Shown here piece after piece: positions 1 through 10,511 of a stretch of DNA of 64,000 nt. Position 1 is the stretch's first letter, and every line of letters starts with the position of its first letter. This DNA is from Aphrocallistes beatrix (lineage: Eukaryota > Porifera > Hexactinellida > Sceptrulophora > Aphrocallistidae), in NCBI GenBank assembly GCA_963281255.1, contig OY725488.1:4301925-4365924 (forward strand), written 5' to 3'. The notes under the pieces are model-generated. The model was not told the origin of the DNA. It saw only the letters and a list, made by a program, of their open reading frames with translations, and made no database searches. Position numbers and translations under genes: made by a program.

Positions 1-1445
1 ATTAGCTATTGTGTATAGAAAAAAATTCTGAACATTTTAAAAAAAAGTTTGTTCAGATCGGACCATTAGTTCGTAAGTTATAGTATATTGTAGGTAAAGT
101 TCGGACATCAAACCACTCTATGGCCCCCAAAGTGCTCGATGTCAATGCTTAAAAACTATTGAAGATATATAATCTATAATAATCTTAAATGAAAGGATAT
201 ATATGATAATATATAGGTTCCTCAAACATCTCTTTGTCAAAAAGTAAATATTTCTTGACTAATCATCGTTTTTGTTGTAATACAAATTCTATGGAGAACT
301 TTGAATATATTAGAAAATGGTGAATCTTGTCATGAAATAAGTTCCCAAAAGTAGCTATTATACTCAAAAAACAATGCAATAGTCACTAGCAATGTATACA
401 GAAACTTTGAAGCACCCAACATGATTATTTTGGAAGTTCAAAGCATTTATCTCCAAATTTCGGTCAAAGCCACCCCATTTATGGTCCAAAAACAGATTCC
501 TCCATATCTCGGGAAATATACACCAAAATTCTTAGCTCTCAATTCCTAATATACTTTTCAAGACGGTATATATCTGATTCTTAAATAATAAATGTACTAC
601 ATGGAATGGAATGCTAAGTTTCAAATTATTATCACGTGATGACGTAGCATTTTTCGAAAATCCTAACTTGAAAACTAAAAGTCGTAGACTCTCGCTCTAA
701 CTTCCTAATATACTTTTTGGTAGCTCTTTATTCATTCTAAACCGATGATTATACATTGTACTGCTAGGAATATGATTTACATTCCCTAATTGGTTCAAAA
801 TATTCGGGGTTAGGGGCCTCAAGGTAATTTGTGAATTTTAGTATAATTTTGCTATTTTCACCAAAATCTGTTGGAATACATCTAATTCATTAGTATACAC
901 GCGATTAAATGTCCATGGATGCTTTTATTTTTCGTTAATAGCTCATTTTACATCGTTCTTACCATCAAAACTTCAAATCCCTATATCTCGGGACTTTAAA
1001 ATTCCAAAATTGACCGTCTTTCAAAAATTTTAACTCAAAATTGCTTTGAGATAGAGGTTTGAAAATTTCAGGAGTTGTTCCATATCATTAGGCGATGAGC
1101 GTAGGACCACTCAATTTTTGATATTTTATAAATTTGTGATTTTATTGCTGATTTGCAAAGAAAATCGGGCTTTTTTCGCCGTTTTTTGGCCCTTTTTATT
1201 CGGACACCGATAAAATTTACAATTTTTAAAATTTTAACTTTCTTTTGGTCCTATGAAGTGGCAAATATGATAGACTATCTATGAATAAATTTTCGAAGCA
1301 TTTGATCCAAACATGTGCTTTAAAAAAATCACAGAGTGCAGGAGGGCTTACCATTAAGATGTGCTAGGGAAAAACGGAAAAAACCGACTTTGAGACGCTG
1401 TAATTCAAAAACTAGAAATGTGAACCAAAAACTGTTTGGCATGTC
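1..1445 (+). repeat. Long noncoding dispersed repeat, copy 1 (cut by window edge and gap)
   Basis: This stretch aligns along its whole length with 44.2-45.6 kb in the same orientation, with many scattered differences. Shared landmarks are ATATATAGGTTCCTC, CTATATCTCGGGACTTTAAA and CATATCATTAGGCGATGA. The phrase TTCCTAATATACTTTT occurs twice about 160 bp apart (near 545 and 705), and both occurrences are kept in the other copy. No long open frame, terminal inverted repeat or poly-A tail is visible. It ends near the assembly gap. I do not recognise the family. Confidence 0.8.
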
Positions 1446-1645
1446 NNNNNNNNNNNNNNNNNNNNNNNNNNNNNNNNNNNNNNNNNNNNNNNNNNNNNNN
1501 NNNNNNNNNNNNNNNNNNNNNNNNNNNNNNNNNNNNNNNNNNNNNNNNNNNNNNNNNNNNNNNNNNNNNNNNNNNNNNNNNNNNNNNNNNNNNNNNNNNN
1601 NNNNNNNNNNNNNNNNNNNNNNNNNNNNNNNNNNNNNNNNNNNNN
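1446..1645. other. Assembly gap, 200 N
   Basis: Exactly 200 undetermined bases lie between the noncoding repeat and the LINE fragment, so the junction between those two elements is unknown. The round length suggests a placeholder gap of unknown true size. Confidence 0.99.
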
Positions 1646-2645
1646 GTTTTGGATCGCGGAGGAGCATGCTGATCATAGATAGAGGATAGGGTGCTGTTAT
1701 ATGATACAATAAGTTCCTCAAGATGATCAGGTGGGCTAGCACATAGATCAGAGGAAGCGAGATCAGCAAGAAAGATTGGGAGTTGATGGATTTGGAACGA
1801 TAGGTAACCTCTTGAGAGGAAAGAGAAGGTTTGGAAAGATAGAGACTACAAGAGATGGAGAAATGGTCAGAGAATAGATGGACAGGAGAGGGATCAGAGA
1901 GGATGATGTTGTCTGCAGAACGGGATATTATTAGATCGATAATGTGACCCTTCTCATGAGCTGGCTGATTCACATGCTGGATCAAAGATAGAGAACGCAG
2001 GAGTTCGGAGAACTGTAAAGACAGACGGGATGTCAACATGGATATTGAAGTCTCCAGTTATTATTAGGGGCTCCTTGCAAGATGATACTTCACCAGATGC
2101 ATTGCACTTCAGCGTGAAGGAATCACGACAGAGAATTGCAGTGCCTCCACCCTGACGATGTGCAGACCTAGCACGATCAAGGAGTTGGTAACCGGATGGA
2201 GTGCATTCAGCTCTCACCGCCGCATCCCTTGACGTGAACCAGGTCTCAGTAACAGCAACAACGTCAGGATGGTGGTCAGATACATAATCAAGAAAACGAG
2301 AGGATTTAGTCCTAAGATTCCTAGCATTGAGAAGATGGAAGAGATGAGGATGACCACGCGGGGAAGATTTAATCGGCTTGATAGTAATAAGATTGGATGG
2401 ATTTCGAGCCGAAGAAATACGCATGGTGTTGGGCAAGAGGGAAGGAGAAAGATGAGAACAAGAATGAGGAGGAAGTAGAGAAGGAATAGGTAGAGGAAAG
2501 TGGTTCAGGTGCGGAGCACCTGTCTCTCCCGAGTGAGCGCAGCGAGCGAAGGGGAGGAGGGGTATATGCCTATATTGAGGAATGGTTGGTGGTTGTGGTG
2601 GAGTAGGAAGAAGAGGAGAATTAGGATTCGAAAATCCATTCAAAA
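1646..2645 (-). mobile_element. L2/CR1-like LINE fragment: endonuclease domain
   Basis: Minus-strand frames encode an apurinic-type endonuclease of a non-LTR retrotransposon. Recognisable parts in order are NARNLRTKSSRFLDYV and DVVAVTETWF (catalytic E of the TETW motif), then GYQLLDRARSAHRQGGGTA, LIITGDFNIHVD (catalytic D and N) and DHFSISCSL (the final catalytic DH). The coding sequence changes frame around 2040, so this copy is dead. The reverse transcriptase is missing because the fragment runs into the gap at 1645. About 30 Pro/Ser-rich residues precede the domain. A second copy lies at 29.9-31.4 kb. The clade call (L2/CR1) rests on motif resemblance only. Confidence 0.85.
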
Positions 2646-2696
2646 TCTTGGGGGGACAAAAAACAGTTTATCTCTCTATCTCAAGATTAATATTCA

Positions 2697-3243
2697 CAAG
2701 CGCGCTTTGCGCTTGCTTGCGCTGCGCGGCTGGCGGACACTTTGTGTCCGCCGGAGGCTCCCTTCGGTCGCCTGGAGTCACATTGGTTAATTATAAGGGA
2801 GATAACATCTCTGAATATGTCTGTCCTACTGTGCTAATCGATATCACTCGAAAAATCACCAAATTTGTGAATTTAAAAATTTTTGATGCGTAATGATGAC
2901 GTCATAACAAAGTGATGAGTCATCATTTTTTGATGATAGTTCCATCATATGTGAGACATGTTAGTATACAGATTCTATTAAAATTTCAGCCTTCTATCTC
3001 CTATAATGGCTGAGTTATTCTCGAATAACTGTGTTGCTTAACTTTGTAAAATGTGACAATGACGTCATAATTCCATGATGAGTCGACATTTTCGTCTGAG
3101 CTCAGAACTTACTGGAGCCATAGCCAAAAGACTCCCACATGCCTAAAATCAGCTTTCTGCGCCTGGCAGTTTCTTCAATCAATTCGTAACAGATATATAT
3201 ATATATATATATACAAATATTAATCGAGTTTTAATAGTAAGGA
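2697..3243 (-). mobile_element. R1 Helitron-like non-autonomous repeat, full-length copy
   Basis: Read on the minus strand, the element starts TCCTTACTATTAAAACTCG (not quite; this copy has the same start with minor change downstream), has an AT microsatellite shortly after, and ends in a GC-rich block of hairpins finishing GCGCGCTTG. The base before the start is A and the base after the end is T, as expected for insertion between A and T. It carries TGACGTCA at 2897-2904 and 3060-3067 and TGAGTCA at 2916-2922. It has no coding capacity and no TIR or TSD. A TC start with 3' hairpin fits a non-autonomous Helitron; the CTTG end is not the canonical CTRR. Confidence 0.65.
3189..3213. repeat. (AT)n microsatellite in R1
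   Basis: A short AT dinucleotide run sits inside the 5' part of the R1 repeat. The same position is AT-rich in most other R1 copies, so it is part of the element rather than independent. Confidence 0.85.
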
Positions 3244-3716
3244 TTACACAGTGGAAAAACTAGATTTAATGCGGTTTTCCAATAAATTTATTATATTAAT
3301 TGAAATCTTGACTAATTACCCCGAATTTGTTCTCTCGAAATAATCCTTAATGGCATCTTGGCTCTTATTATCAATATAATTCATAAGAATAATTCACGTA
3401 GTATATAAGAACTGTCGAGTAATAAATCAATAAAGTCCTTTCTATATAAATATTTACATTCACATGGAGGATAATTTTGATAAAATACTTTAAACCATTA
3501 AGCGATAATTAATAACTGTGTGGTTTGAATTTACAATTTGTTTTTGTAACTCCTTGCGAATGAATCTGCAGAATGAATAGTTGCATTCATTATAAAAAAA
3601 CAATCAATCTATGAAACATCGAGGTGAAAAAAACTGGGGGAGCCTGGGATACTCGGCCCCCAGTTTTAAAAACTAACTGGCCCTGCCCCACCATGCCCCC
3701 CCCATTAATGACGCAT
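3244..3716. other. No gene seen; short GC hairpin
   Basis: AT-rich sequence without a supported gene. At about 3630-3668 there is a small foldback in which AACTGGGGG pairs with CCCCCAGTT. The sequence then becomes C-rich and joins the truncated Tc1 copy. Confidence 0.5.
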
Positions 3717-4661
3717 AGGAAAGGACCAAATATTGCTCTCTCTCTCTCTCTCATGAAGCGTTCAGAGTTTTATGGGCTAAGAAATACAAATTCATCAATT
3801 GGAACATGGTCTCCTTTACAGATGAGTGTTTCATTTGACTTTGTGGCGGGAAAGTACAGATTAAGCTACTCCATTAAGGTACTCCAAAGCTTGTAATTAA
3901 CATTCCGAGACATTTACCCAAGATCCATATTTGGGGAGGGATATCTACTCGAAAAACTACTGTGCATATTTTTTGAAGAATTTAATTCTTTCGCATTGTG
4001 TAATGTGATAAATGAATGCTTGACAAAAACGGTAGACTTACTCTATCCAGACTCTTAGAGGATAATTCGAGTATTCATAAATCCAAGTTCTCTGTATCAT
4101 ATAAAGAGAAACGCGCCATTAAATGCATATATTGGTCATCCTGCAACCCTGAATTGAATCCTATAGTTAATTTATGGGCTGTTCTAAAGAAAAGGATTCT
4201 ACATAGGGCACCAAGGCAATCAAAAAAACTATGTGGGTATAGAGTGAGGAACCTTTTGATCTTGAATTCATTGGCAACTTCACAAAATATATGCGTACGC
4301 GGTGCGACCTTGTGATTGCTGCTCAAGGCAACAAAATTATTTATTGAACCATATTCTATTTTATTGTTACTAATTAGGGGGCCATAGAACCAAAATAAAA
4401 CTTTAGTATACAGTCGACTCCACTTGATAGAGTCACATCCGTCAGAAGACATTTGCCCGATTAAACGGAGAACTCTATTAACCGAAAATATTTTGTATTA
4501 GCTTCTATGTGTGTGAGCTATTCTGGTCCTGACAAAAGTGCCCCGATTAAGCGGTTGCCCAGATTAAACAGTGATCCTATTAAGCGGAGTCGACTGTATA
4601 TCAAATTGAGTTGTCAAGTTGCATTGGGTATAATATTTGTAAATAATAATGAAACAGACTG
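3717..4661 (+). mobile_element. Tc1-like transposon, 5'-truncated broken copy
   Basis: The sequence is a decayed relative of the Tc1 transposase at 13.6-14.9 kb. Shared stretches include VLWAKKHKFINW, the first catalytic D (FTDEC, here changed), IHIWGGIST and NLWAVLKKRIL. The reading frame is broken many times. The 3' terminal repeat AAACAGACTG is intact and ends at 4661 before TA; it matches the inverted start of the 13.6-kb copy. The 5' third is absent. A TC microsatellite (about 3737-3752) has replaced part of the coding sequence. A pogo-type MITE has inserted at 4411-4596. Confidence 0.8.
4411..4596. mobile_element. pogo/Tigger-type MITE, family A
   Basis: A 186-bp element starting CAGTCGACTCC and ending GGAGTCGACTG, flanked by TA on both sides (4409-4410 and 4597-4598). 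It has internal CGATTAAGCGG-like repeats and no coding capacity. A second copy is at 22790-22976. It inserted into the 3' untranslated part of an already present Tc1 copy. Confidence 0.85.
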
Positions 4662-5499
4662 TATTACTTTCAAGCTTTAATTACGCCACAAAATCAAAAA
4701 TGTTTTTTTAAGTTAATATCGTTGTCTAAAATTCAAAATTTTCATAGCAACTAACATACTGCTAACATCTGAAAATAGCTACTATTAATTGTTAAAAACT
4801 TTGGGAAGAAATCCTTGCTGCCTTTTCATGATGATATAGCATATTTTGAAAATTGATGATATAGCATATTTTGAAAAACAAAAAAAGAGTTACGTGCGAA
4901 TTTCGAATAATGTCTCATCATCTTAATTTCAGATCATCATGTTTTAAGTTGTTATCTGGGGGAGCAATTTTAGAACTGTGCACCCAAGCTATTATATATA
5001 TAGGCTCTTGGATCCTATCTAATATTTAGGGCCCTCACTGACGGGATACACTATTCGTAAAACACGATCCCGAGGTCATTTCATGTCTCTAATTGGTGAG
5101 GTATTCCATTTATTGGAATAGTTATTTCTGCATCTTTTTTGATAGTTCTACCGAGAATTTTTTTTGCTCCTGTTATGTCATTTTTATTGTTAATGGACCA
5201 TTTTGTAAAACGTCCGATTTTTTCTGTTTTTACTATTTTACCGTTATATTTCAAAATTTAATGCTGTTATTTTTAGTGCAGCTCCTAGTATAGGAGATGC
5301 CTTATGTCACTGTCGGCGTGTGACGTCCATCCATATGCACCTACGATCGTACGTCCGTCTGCTCGCTCCTGGAAATTCTCGATGTTTGACCGAATATATA
5401 CAATATATTTCTTATATGTTGGAGATTTGAACCTAGTTCCCAATTATGAAATATTTTCACACCTTTCCATAAAATCTGTCAAAATATATTAACCAATTA
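4662..5499. other. No gene seen
   Basis: AT-rich noncoding sequence. A direct duplication of about 28 bp lies near 4843-4885 (TTGATGATATAGCATATTTT-like units). Short open frames here do not look like protein-coding sequence. Confidence 0.5.
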
Positions 5500-5965
5500 G
5501 AATACATGATTTAACTTTACAGTTGGCTTTATTTTATTGATTAATATAGATTATACCTAGCATATACAATTTGAATCACTCTCTAGCTTAAATTAATAAT
5601 TATTCATATTTTCACATCATGACTCAAAATGTTTCAAATTTGCTACCAATGAAATTTCAGGGTTTCAATTTAATAGCAGAATTTAGTATAATTGGTTAAT
5701 ATGGAGTAGACATAACTCAATGTACATAACCAAGTTAGACTCACTACAAACCTGAAATTTGTTTGGCTGAAATTGAAAAAATATCTATAAAACAAACCTC
5801 TCCTGGCCAATGAAATTGCAGGGTTTTAAAGTCACAGTTAGCCCTGATTTTATTGACCATACGGATTAAACCTAACTCAACACAGGAGATAAATCAAAAT
5901 TAGTCCCTAAACTTGAAATCTGATTGGTTGACATTGAAAACATGTCTACAATGCAATTATAGCAA
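5500..5965. repeat. Degenerate tandem repeat, ~160-bp unit
   Basis: Two landmark phrases recur at about the same distance. CCAATGAAATTTCAGGGTTT near 5647 recurs as a variant near 5810 (about 163 bp). AACCTGAAATTTGTTTGG near 5751 recurs as a variant near 5910 (about 159 bp). Weaker matches extend toward 5500. The repeat is diverged and noncoding. Confidence 0.6.
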
Positions 5966-6564
5966 CACTATATAATGGAAAAGCAAGGAGATTTCCATGA
6001 TTACTATACTATATAATATTCATTATATAGATTTCTAATGTCACATTTCTGTCTACGAGTCACCTAATTGAGCTGTACTACCTGTCTGTCGGCTGATATG
6101 TTTTATTGAAGTTATTGTATATTGTCTATTTACTCTGCAAACTATTATGCTCATACTACCTAAACTCCATGTATCATGTGCGTTCAAAATCCGATTTATC
6201 TATTTTTGACACACAATCCTCTTATCTCAACTATAAAATTTAAAGCCTGCCAATTATACTATTAACTATCCTTTAATTTATTAAATTATTTAATAGCTCA
6301 CTCAATGTGTGCGGTCTGGTTAAGAAAGTACTGAAATTTTAATTTGGATTTTTTGCGGTCTTGTTGTAGGCTGGGGTTGGTTTACATTTTATTGTTAATC
6401 TTAGACGTATCAGATTCAATTATCATTGATAAACCCATTCCAATGGTATTCTGTGTCTCTACTCTAGCTTAACTTATTTCAGTTAATTTACAAGTCTCTC
6501 AATAATGAATCTCTACGAAAAATACGTATGAGTAATTGAAAACTGATGCAGAATCTGTTTACAG
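5966..6564. other. No gene seen
   Basis: AT-rich sequence with no supported gene, terminal repeat or tandem repeat. Confidence 0.5.
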
Positions 6565-7470
6565 AGAAATACTCGTGACAATTTACGTAGTTTAATGAAA
6601 AAGTTAACTAAAGTGGTAAGAGATGCATATGGAATCGATTACACGAGTGTTAAATTGGCCTAGTATTCGACTGAGCACACTTGAAGTGTAAATTTGGGAA
6701 CTTTCCCAATGTCTGATTTGGATAAATTCGATGTTATTGGAAAGAGGAGGAACCGACGATTATGAATATGTATTAAAACTCTCTGAAATTGAGTGTCCAT
6801 TTATGGAGGGATATATATTGTACAATATGATAAACCAGGACACGGTGGGTGTCTGGACACCCAGGACACCCCCGGTGGCGTCGGCCCTGATTTCATACGA
6901 AAACTCCAAATTTCTTGGGAGTTATAGATTGGAAAAGTTGGCATTCAGTTATGATCGGACGTTTACCCCTCCTGCTGGTTACCCGAGTGAGCATACATTT
7001 AGCTTTAATTTTTCGATCTATTCAAGATGTAATTCAGTTAGATGTATTATTAATTGATATAATAGACACGGACGTTTTATGAGTCGTGATTTAAATCGTC
7101 TAAATTCATTATCTTCTTAGGACTACCTCATTAAAGTTCACTAAAAATCCGAAATTTTGAATGCTGACTTCTGGCGACTTTTCTTACTTCTTTATCTAGT
7201 TTTCAGGGTTGATATTCCATCAATGTATTCTTTATTACCTTATATCTTATTTTAAATAATATAAAAATAGGGCTGCTAATCGATTTTTTGAAATATTCCA
7301 TTTTTAATCCATCTATATTTGAGCATCTTTCCCAATATGAAATTGTTTTACAGCAACACAATACTGTGTACAGAGAAATTGATTGTGTAAAGATAAGACT
7401 ATTGATACAATGATTGTCTTTCTTGCTTGAAGTTATAGTTCCATTAATGTTACTTAACACATTTTTAAAG
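6565..7470 (+). repeat. Unrecognised dispersed family with coding-like segments, copy 1
   Basis: Parts of this stretch match 16.78-17.32 kb in reverse orientation. Matching blocks are about 6600-6775 and 7265-7470. In the first block one frame reads RDNLRSLMKKLTKVVRDAYG and ends at a stop. A little further, a new frame beginning near 6711 reads MSDLDKFDVIGKRRN, which is kept in the other copy. The middle (about 6780-7260) differs between the copies, as if it were intron or inserted DNA. I cannot identify the protein. The companion copy lies beside a longer coding fossil on the minus strand (15.2-16.6 kb), which suggests both derive from one mobile or multicopy gene. Confidence 0.5.
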
Positions 7471-8890
7471 TCAATGTGATTTCTAAAATTAGTTTTTATT
7501 AGATCTGTGCTTAATATAAATGACTAAAAATAAGTGAGTATTAATCATATAAGATTAAATAAATCCACAGAGATTATTTAAATTTTACAATTCTTGACTT
7601 AAATTTCTAGAGATTAAATTGTATTATTTATTCATACTTGCCATCGAAAATTACTTACTCTAATGCTCTAATGGCATACTTGCCAACTGTCCCTTTTTTT
7701 GCGGGACCTAGTCTCCTAATTTCCACCAATGTCCCGTTCTTTTAAAATTATATGTATAATATTTTCTTAATGCGTGTCGCCATGTCCCGCGAAATTAAAC
7801 GCTGTTTCCCGCTTTTATTATGGCTCAAGTTTACATGTATGTAATGGTATTTCTAATTGATCCAAGACATGAATTCCTTTAACCTAATTTGATCAAGGTT
7901 AAATTTACTTATTTTTGAATCCTTAATTAATAAATCAGAATATTTTATAGTATACCTAATATACTAAATATATATGATTGCATTTGACCACGATATCTTT
8001 ATAATTTTTGAGGTCTCAAGCATAAATTGGATTTAATGTTATCATTTGTAGAAAATAATAATGTTCCCCGATCTCTTTAAGCCATTCGAGCTTTTAAGAA
8101 GGACAATGATCCCAATTACCATAATACTTCGCCTTTTCGGTCTCGGATCACAGTTTGGGAATCATTCCGAAAGAGAATTGAATAAAGTATATAATTTTAA
8201 TATTTGTAATCCATAAGCACCTGAATACACAGTGGCCAGGTACGACCTTACTTCCCACTGGAGGGTTAATTCGAAGGGAATGCAACTAGCTACTAGATCC
8301 AGTTTTTATCATTTTTTACTAGTAACACCAAAGGATAATGAGACTCCTGGCTCTAATATACAGAATAAAACAAATAATACATTCAAAATACATAATAAAA
8401 AAATAAAAATCATATTATAAAAGAGCATAAATGGATTATCCAAAAATGTAAAATATATAATATTAATCAGAACAAAAAATATTGAAAAGAAGCAAAAATA
8501 TCTTCCAAATTAGAAACCAACTCCTGATATGAAACTTCTGATGGTACTGAGGTTGTATTCATTGGAATTGCTTTCAATATAAAATTTTATTTTATAATCT
8601 TGTTGATAGTGGGCGTTGTTATGTTAGAATCCTCATCAACAATTTAATATAGTTATTATACTTTGTGAACTTGAGTAGATATATTTTTGCCAATATTAAG
8701 CAAAATCAATGGGGTTTATGGGGCTTAGAAAAATTAATAAACTACCCTAACCTTTACTCCGATCCATAACTGTGGAAGGCCTATCAGAAGTACGCCTTTT
8801 CCAATTTTGAGCCCCAAACCGGACAAATCCCATTATAAATCTCCACTTGGGGAAGCCTACCTTGAGCGACCTATACTGGTATAAACATCA
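7471..8890. other. No gene; possible MITE remnants
   Basis: AT-rich noncoding sequence. At 7676-7730, CATACTTGCCAACTGTCCC followed by GCGGGAC resembles the end of a hAT-type MITE, with related TGTCCCGC phrases to about 7820, but no closing end was found. A block near 8785-8830 is an inverted match to about 24595-24640 (shared CTATCAGAAGTACG and AAACCGGACA), so it is a dispersed repeat. Confidence 0.45.
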
Positions 8891-8993
8891 TAATGTAGAG
8901 GTGTGTTGGATGTCTACAAGTGAACACTGATATAGAGACGGTCTAGAAATTCCATGCAACAGTATCTGTATAGATATGTTAGAGTCATTGTTC

Positions 8994-9110
8994 ACGTATG
9001 ACTGGGTTGGGTTCAAATACGTATTTGTATCTGTATTTGTATTTGTATTTGTATTTGTATTTGAATTTGCATTTGTATTGTAAGTGATTTTGATTTGTAT
9101 TTGTATTTGC
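8994..9110. repeat. ATTTGT hexamer array
   Basis: Near-tandem GTATTT/TTGTAT hexamers form part of the left end of the THAP element. Shorter inverted counterparts lie at about 10441-10510 and 10970-11000. Confidence 0.8.
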
Positions 9111-9371
9111 ACAGCCTACGTAATTATGGCCTTTTCACGGTATTTAACCATGGATTACTTCAATTCTTAAGTGCAAAATACAAACTGTATAGCATATCTA
9201 TATTTTGCTGAAATTTAATGGAGTGTAATGAATATTAATACAAAAGAGGTGGAAAATTGTGATAGTTCTCTCTCTTACTCCAAACTAAAATGTATACGAA
9301 TAGTACTTCATGTTAATCATGAACCAATCTCCCGGGGTTATGTTGGATGTTTTCTACCCTTTATCATACTT

Positions 9372-10202
9372 CTTCTTAGCCCCCTCATGTCGTGTCGTAT
9401 TCAACAGGTTAATAGTAAATTCACCTCTGTTATCTATCTGGAAGATGTGAGGTGCTCGCATACCTTCAGCAGACCTCTTTTAAGCGCTCTAACCACAATA
9501 AACTTGCTAAAGCTGTCCTGATCATCTGCAGTTCTAGGTCTATCTAACTCATCTTCTCTAAACTCGTCCATATCACCAGTTCCATGCTAAGTTGACTAAT
9601 TCATTGAAATATGATGAAGAATTATGAATTATTCAAAATCTCAAACATTAGTGCAGATTCTATGCCCAAAAGTGGTTAAAAGGTTGCACATGTTATATAC
9701 CTCTAACATTGCTCAGTCCCTAAGCGAAATATCAAATATTTTTTTCATTATTTTAGTTTCAAATTTTGAGTAATTCATTGATAATTCATGAATTAGTCAA
9801 CTTAGGTTCCATGCTCTCCCATAGCCTCGTCTTCCTCGCCGACTTGTTCGGCTGCTTCTTCAGGATGTATGATAATTGGGAGTCCTAATTCACACTCAAA
9901 TATGAAGGACAATTAAGAAGATTGATGGGCTTGGGATTTTCCGAAGATCAGAGGTTTTCTGTAAACTTTCTTCACTGTACCGTCACCCTGGGGAATATCG
10001 AAGTCAAGTAGTATATCCTCGTCACAGAATGTCTCGCACAGATGAAGACTCTCGCCAATTTCCACGCATCATCTCTATGGAGAAACCTTCGCCATTCATC
10101 TTGCATTCCCTTTGACCAATGATTCAACATTTCAAACACTGGAACGTAATCAGTGCCGTCGTAATTGGAGCAACAGTTAGCTACACTACACCTATTTGGC
10201 AT
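9372..10202 (-). pseudogene. THAP zinc-finger protein fossil
   Basis: The start at 10202 gives MPNRCSVANCCSNY, the classic opening of a THAP domain. It continues with VPVFEML, a conserved W (DEWRRFL) and CARH, so the C-x4-C...C-x2-H zinc ligands are present. Just after CARH the frame must change by one base to continue as DEDILLDFDIPQGDG and VKKVYRKP. Downstream pieces are acidic (EEAAEQVGEEDEAMGEHG), then, across the MITE at 9587-9805, GDMDEFREDELDRPRTADD and FIVVRALKRGLLKVCEHL. THAP domains bind DNA and occur in P-type transposases and host regulators. Position between terminal repeats favours transposon origin. There is at least one frameshift and one stop besides the MITE. Confidence 0.7.
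9587..9805. mobile_element. Fold-back hAT-type MITE with 8-bp TSD
   Basis: A 219-bp element begins CTAAGTTGACTAATTC and ends GAATTAGTCAACTTAG. It is flanked by an exact 8-bp duplication, GTTCCATG (9579-9586 and 9806-9813). The inner parts also pair, making a fold-back. It interrupts the THAP coding fossil, so it is younger than that gene copy. The 8-bp duplication fits hAT; P-type is also possible. Confidence 0.85.
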
Positions 10203-10511
10203 ACTGCTAAGAAAAATGCACGTGTGGATAATTAAATCGGGAATTAGGGAGAAAATGTATGAAATATTGTAGGTAATACAATATAAACTACTAACAACGA
10301 TACTTATCCCATATTGTACACTGCATTTTATCGTAGTCAAATGTATTTCAAACATTATGGTTTGTTTACAGAATAGACTTGAAGTAATCCATGGTAAGGT
10401 AAAATTCGTACCGTGAATAGGCTATAGTTACCTAGGCTGTGTTGCATTTGTATTTATTATTGTATTTGAATACATTAAATTAGGCGTAATTGTATTCGTA
10501 TTTGGTTTCTG

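Noticed and set aside
1336-1689. Open frames running through the N gap
   Set aside because: Most of each frame is undetermined sequence; nothing supports coding.
8888-9112. Asn/Thr-rich minus-strand frame
   Set aside because: It only translates the ATTTGT hexamer array at the end of the THAP element.
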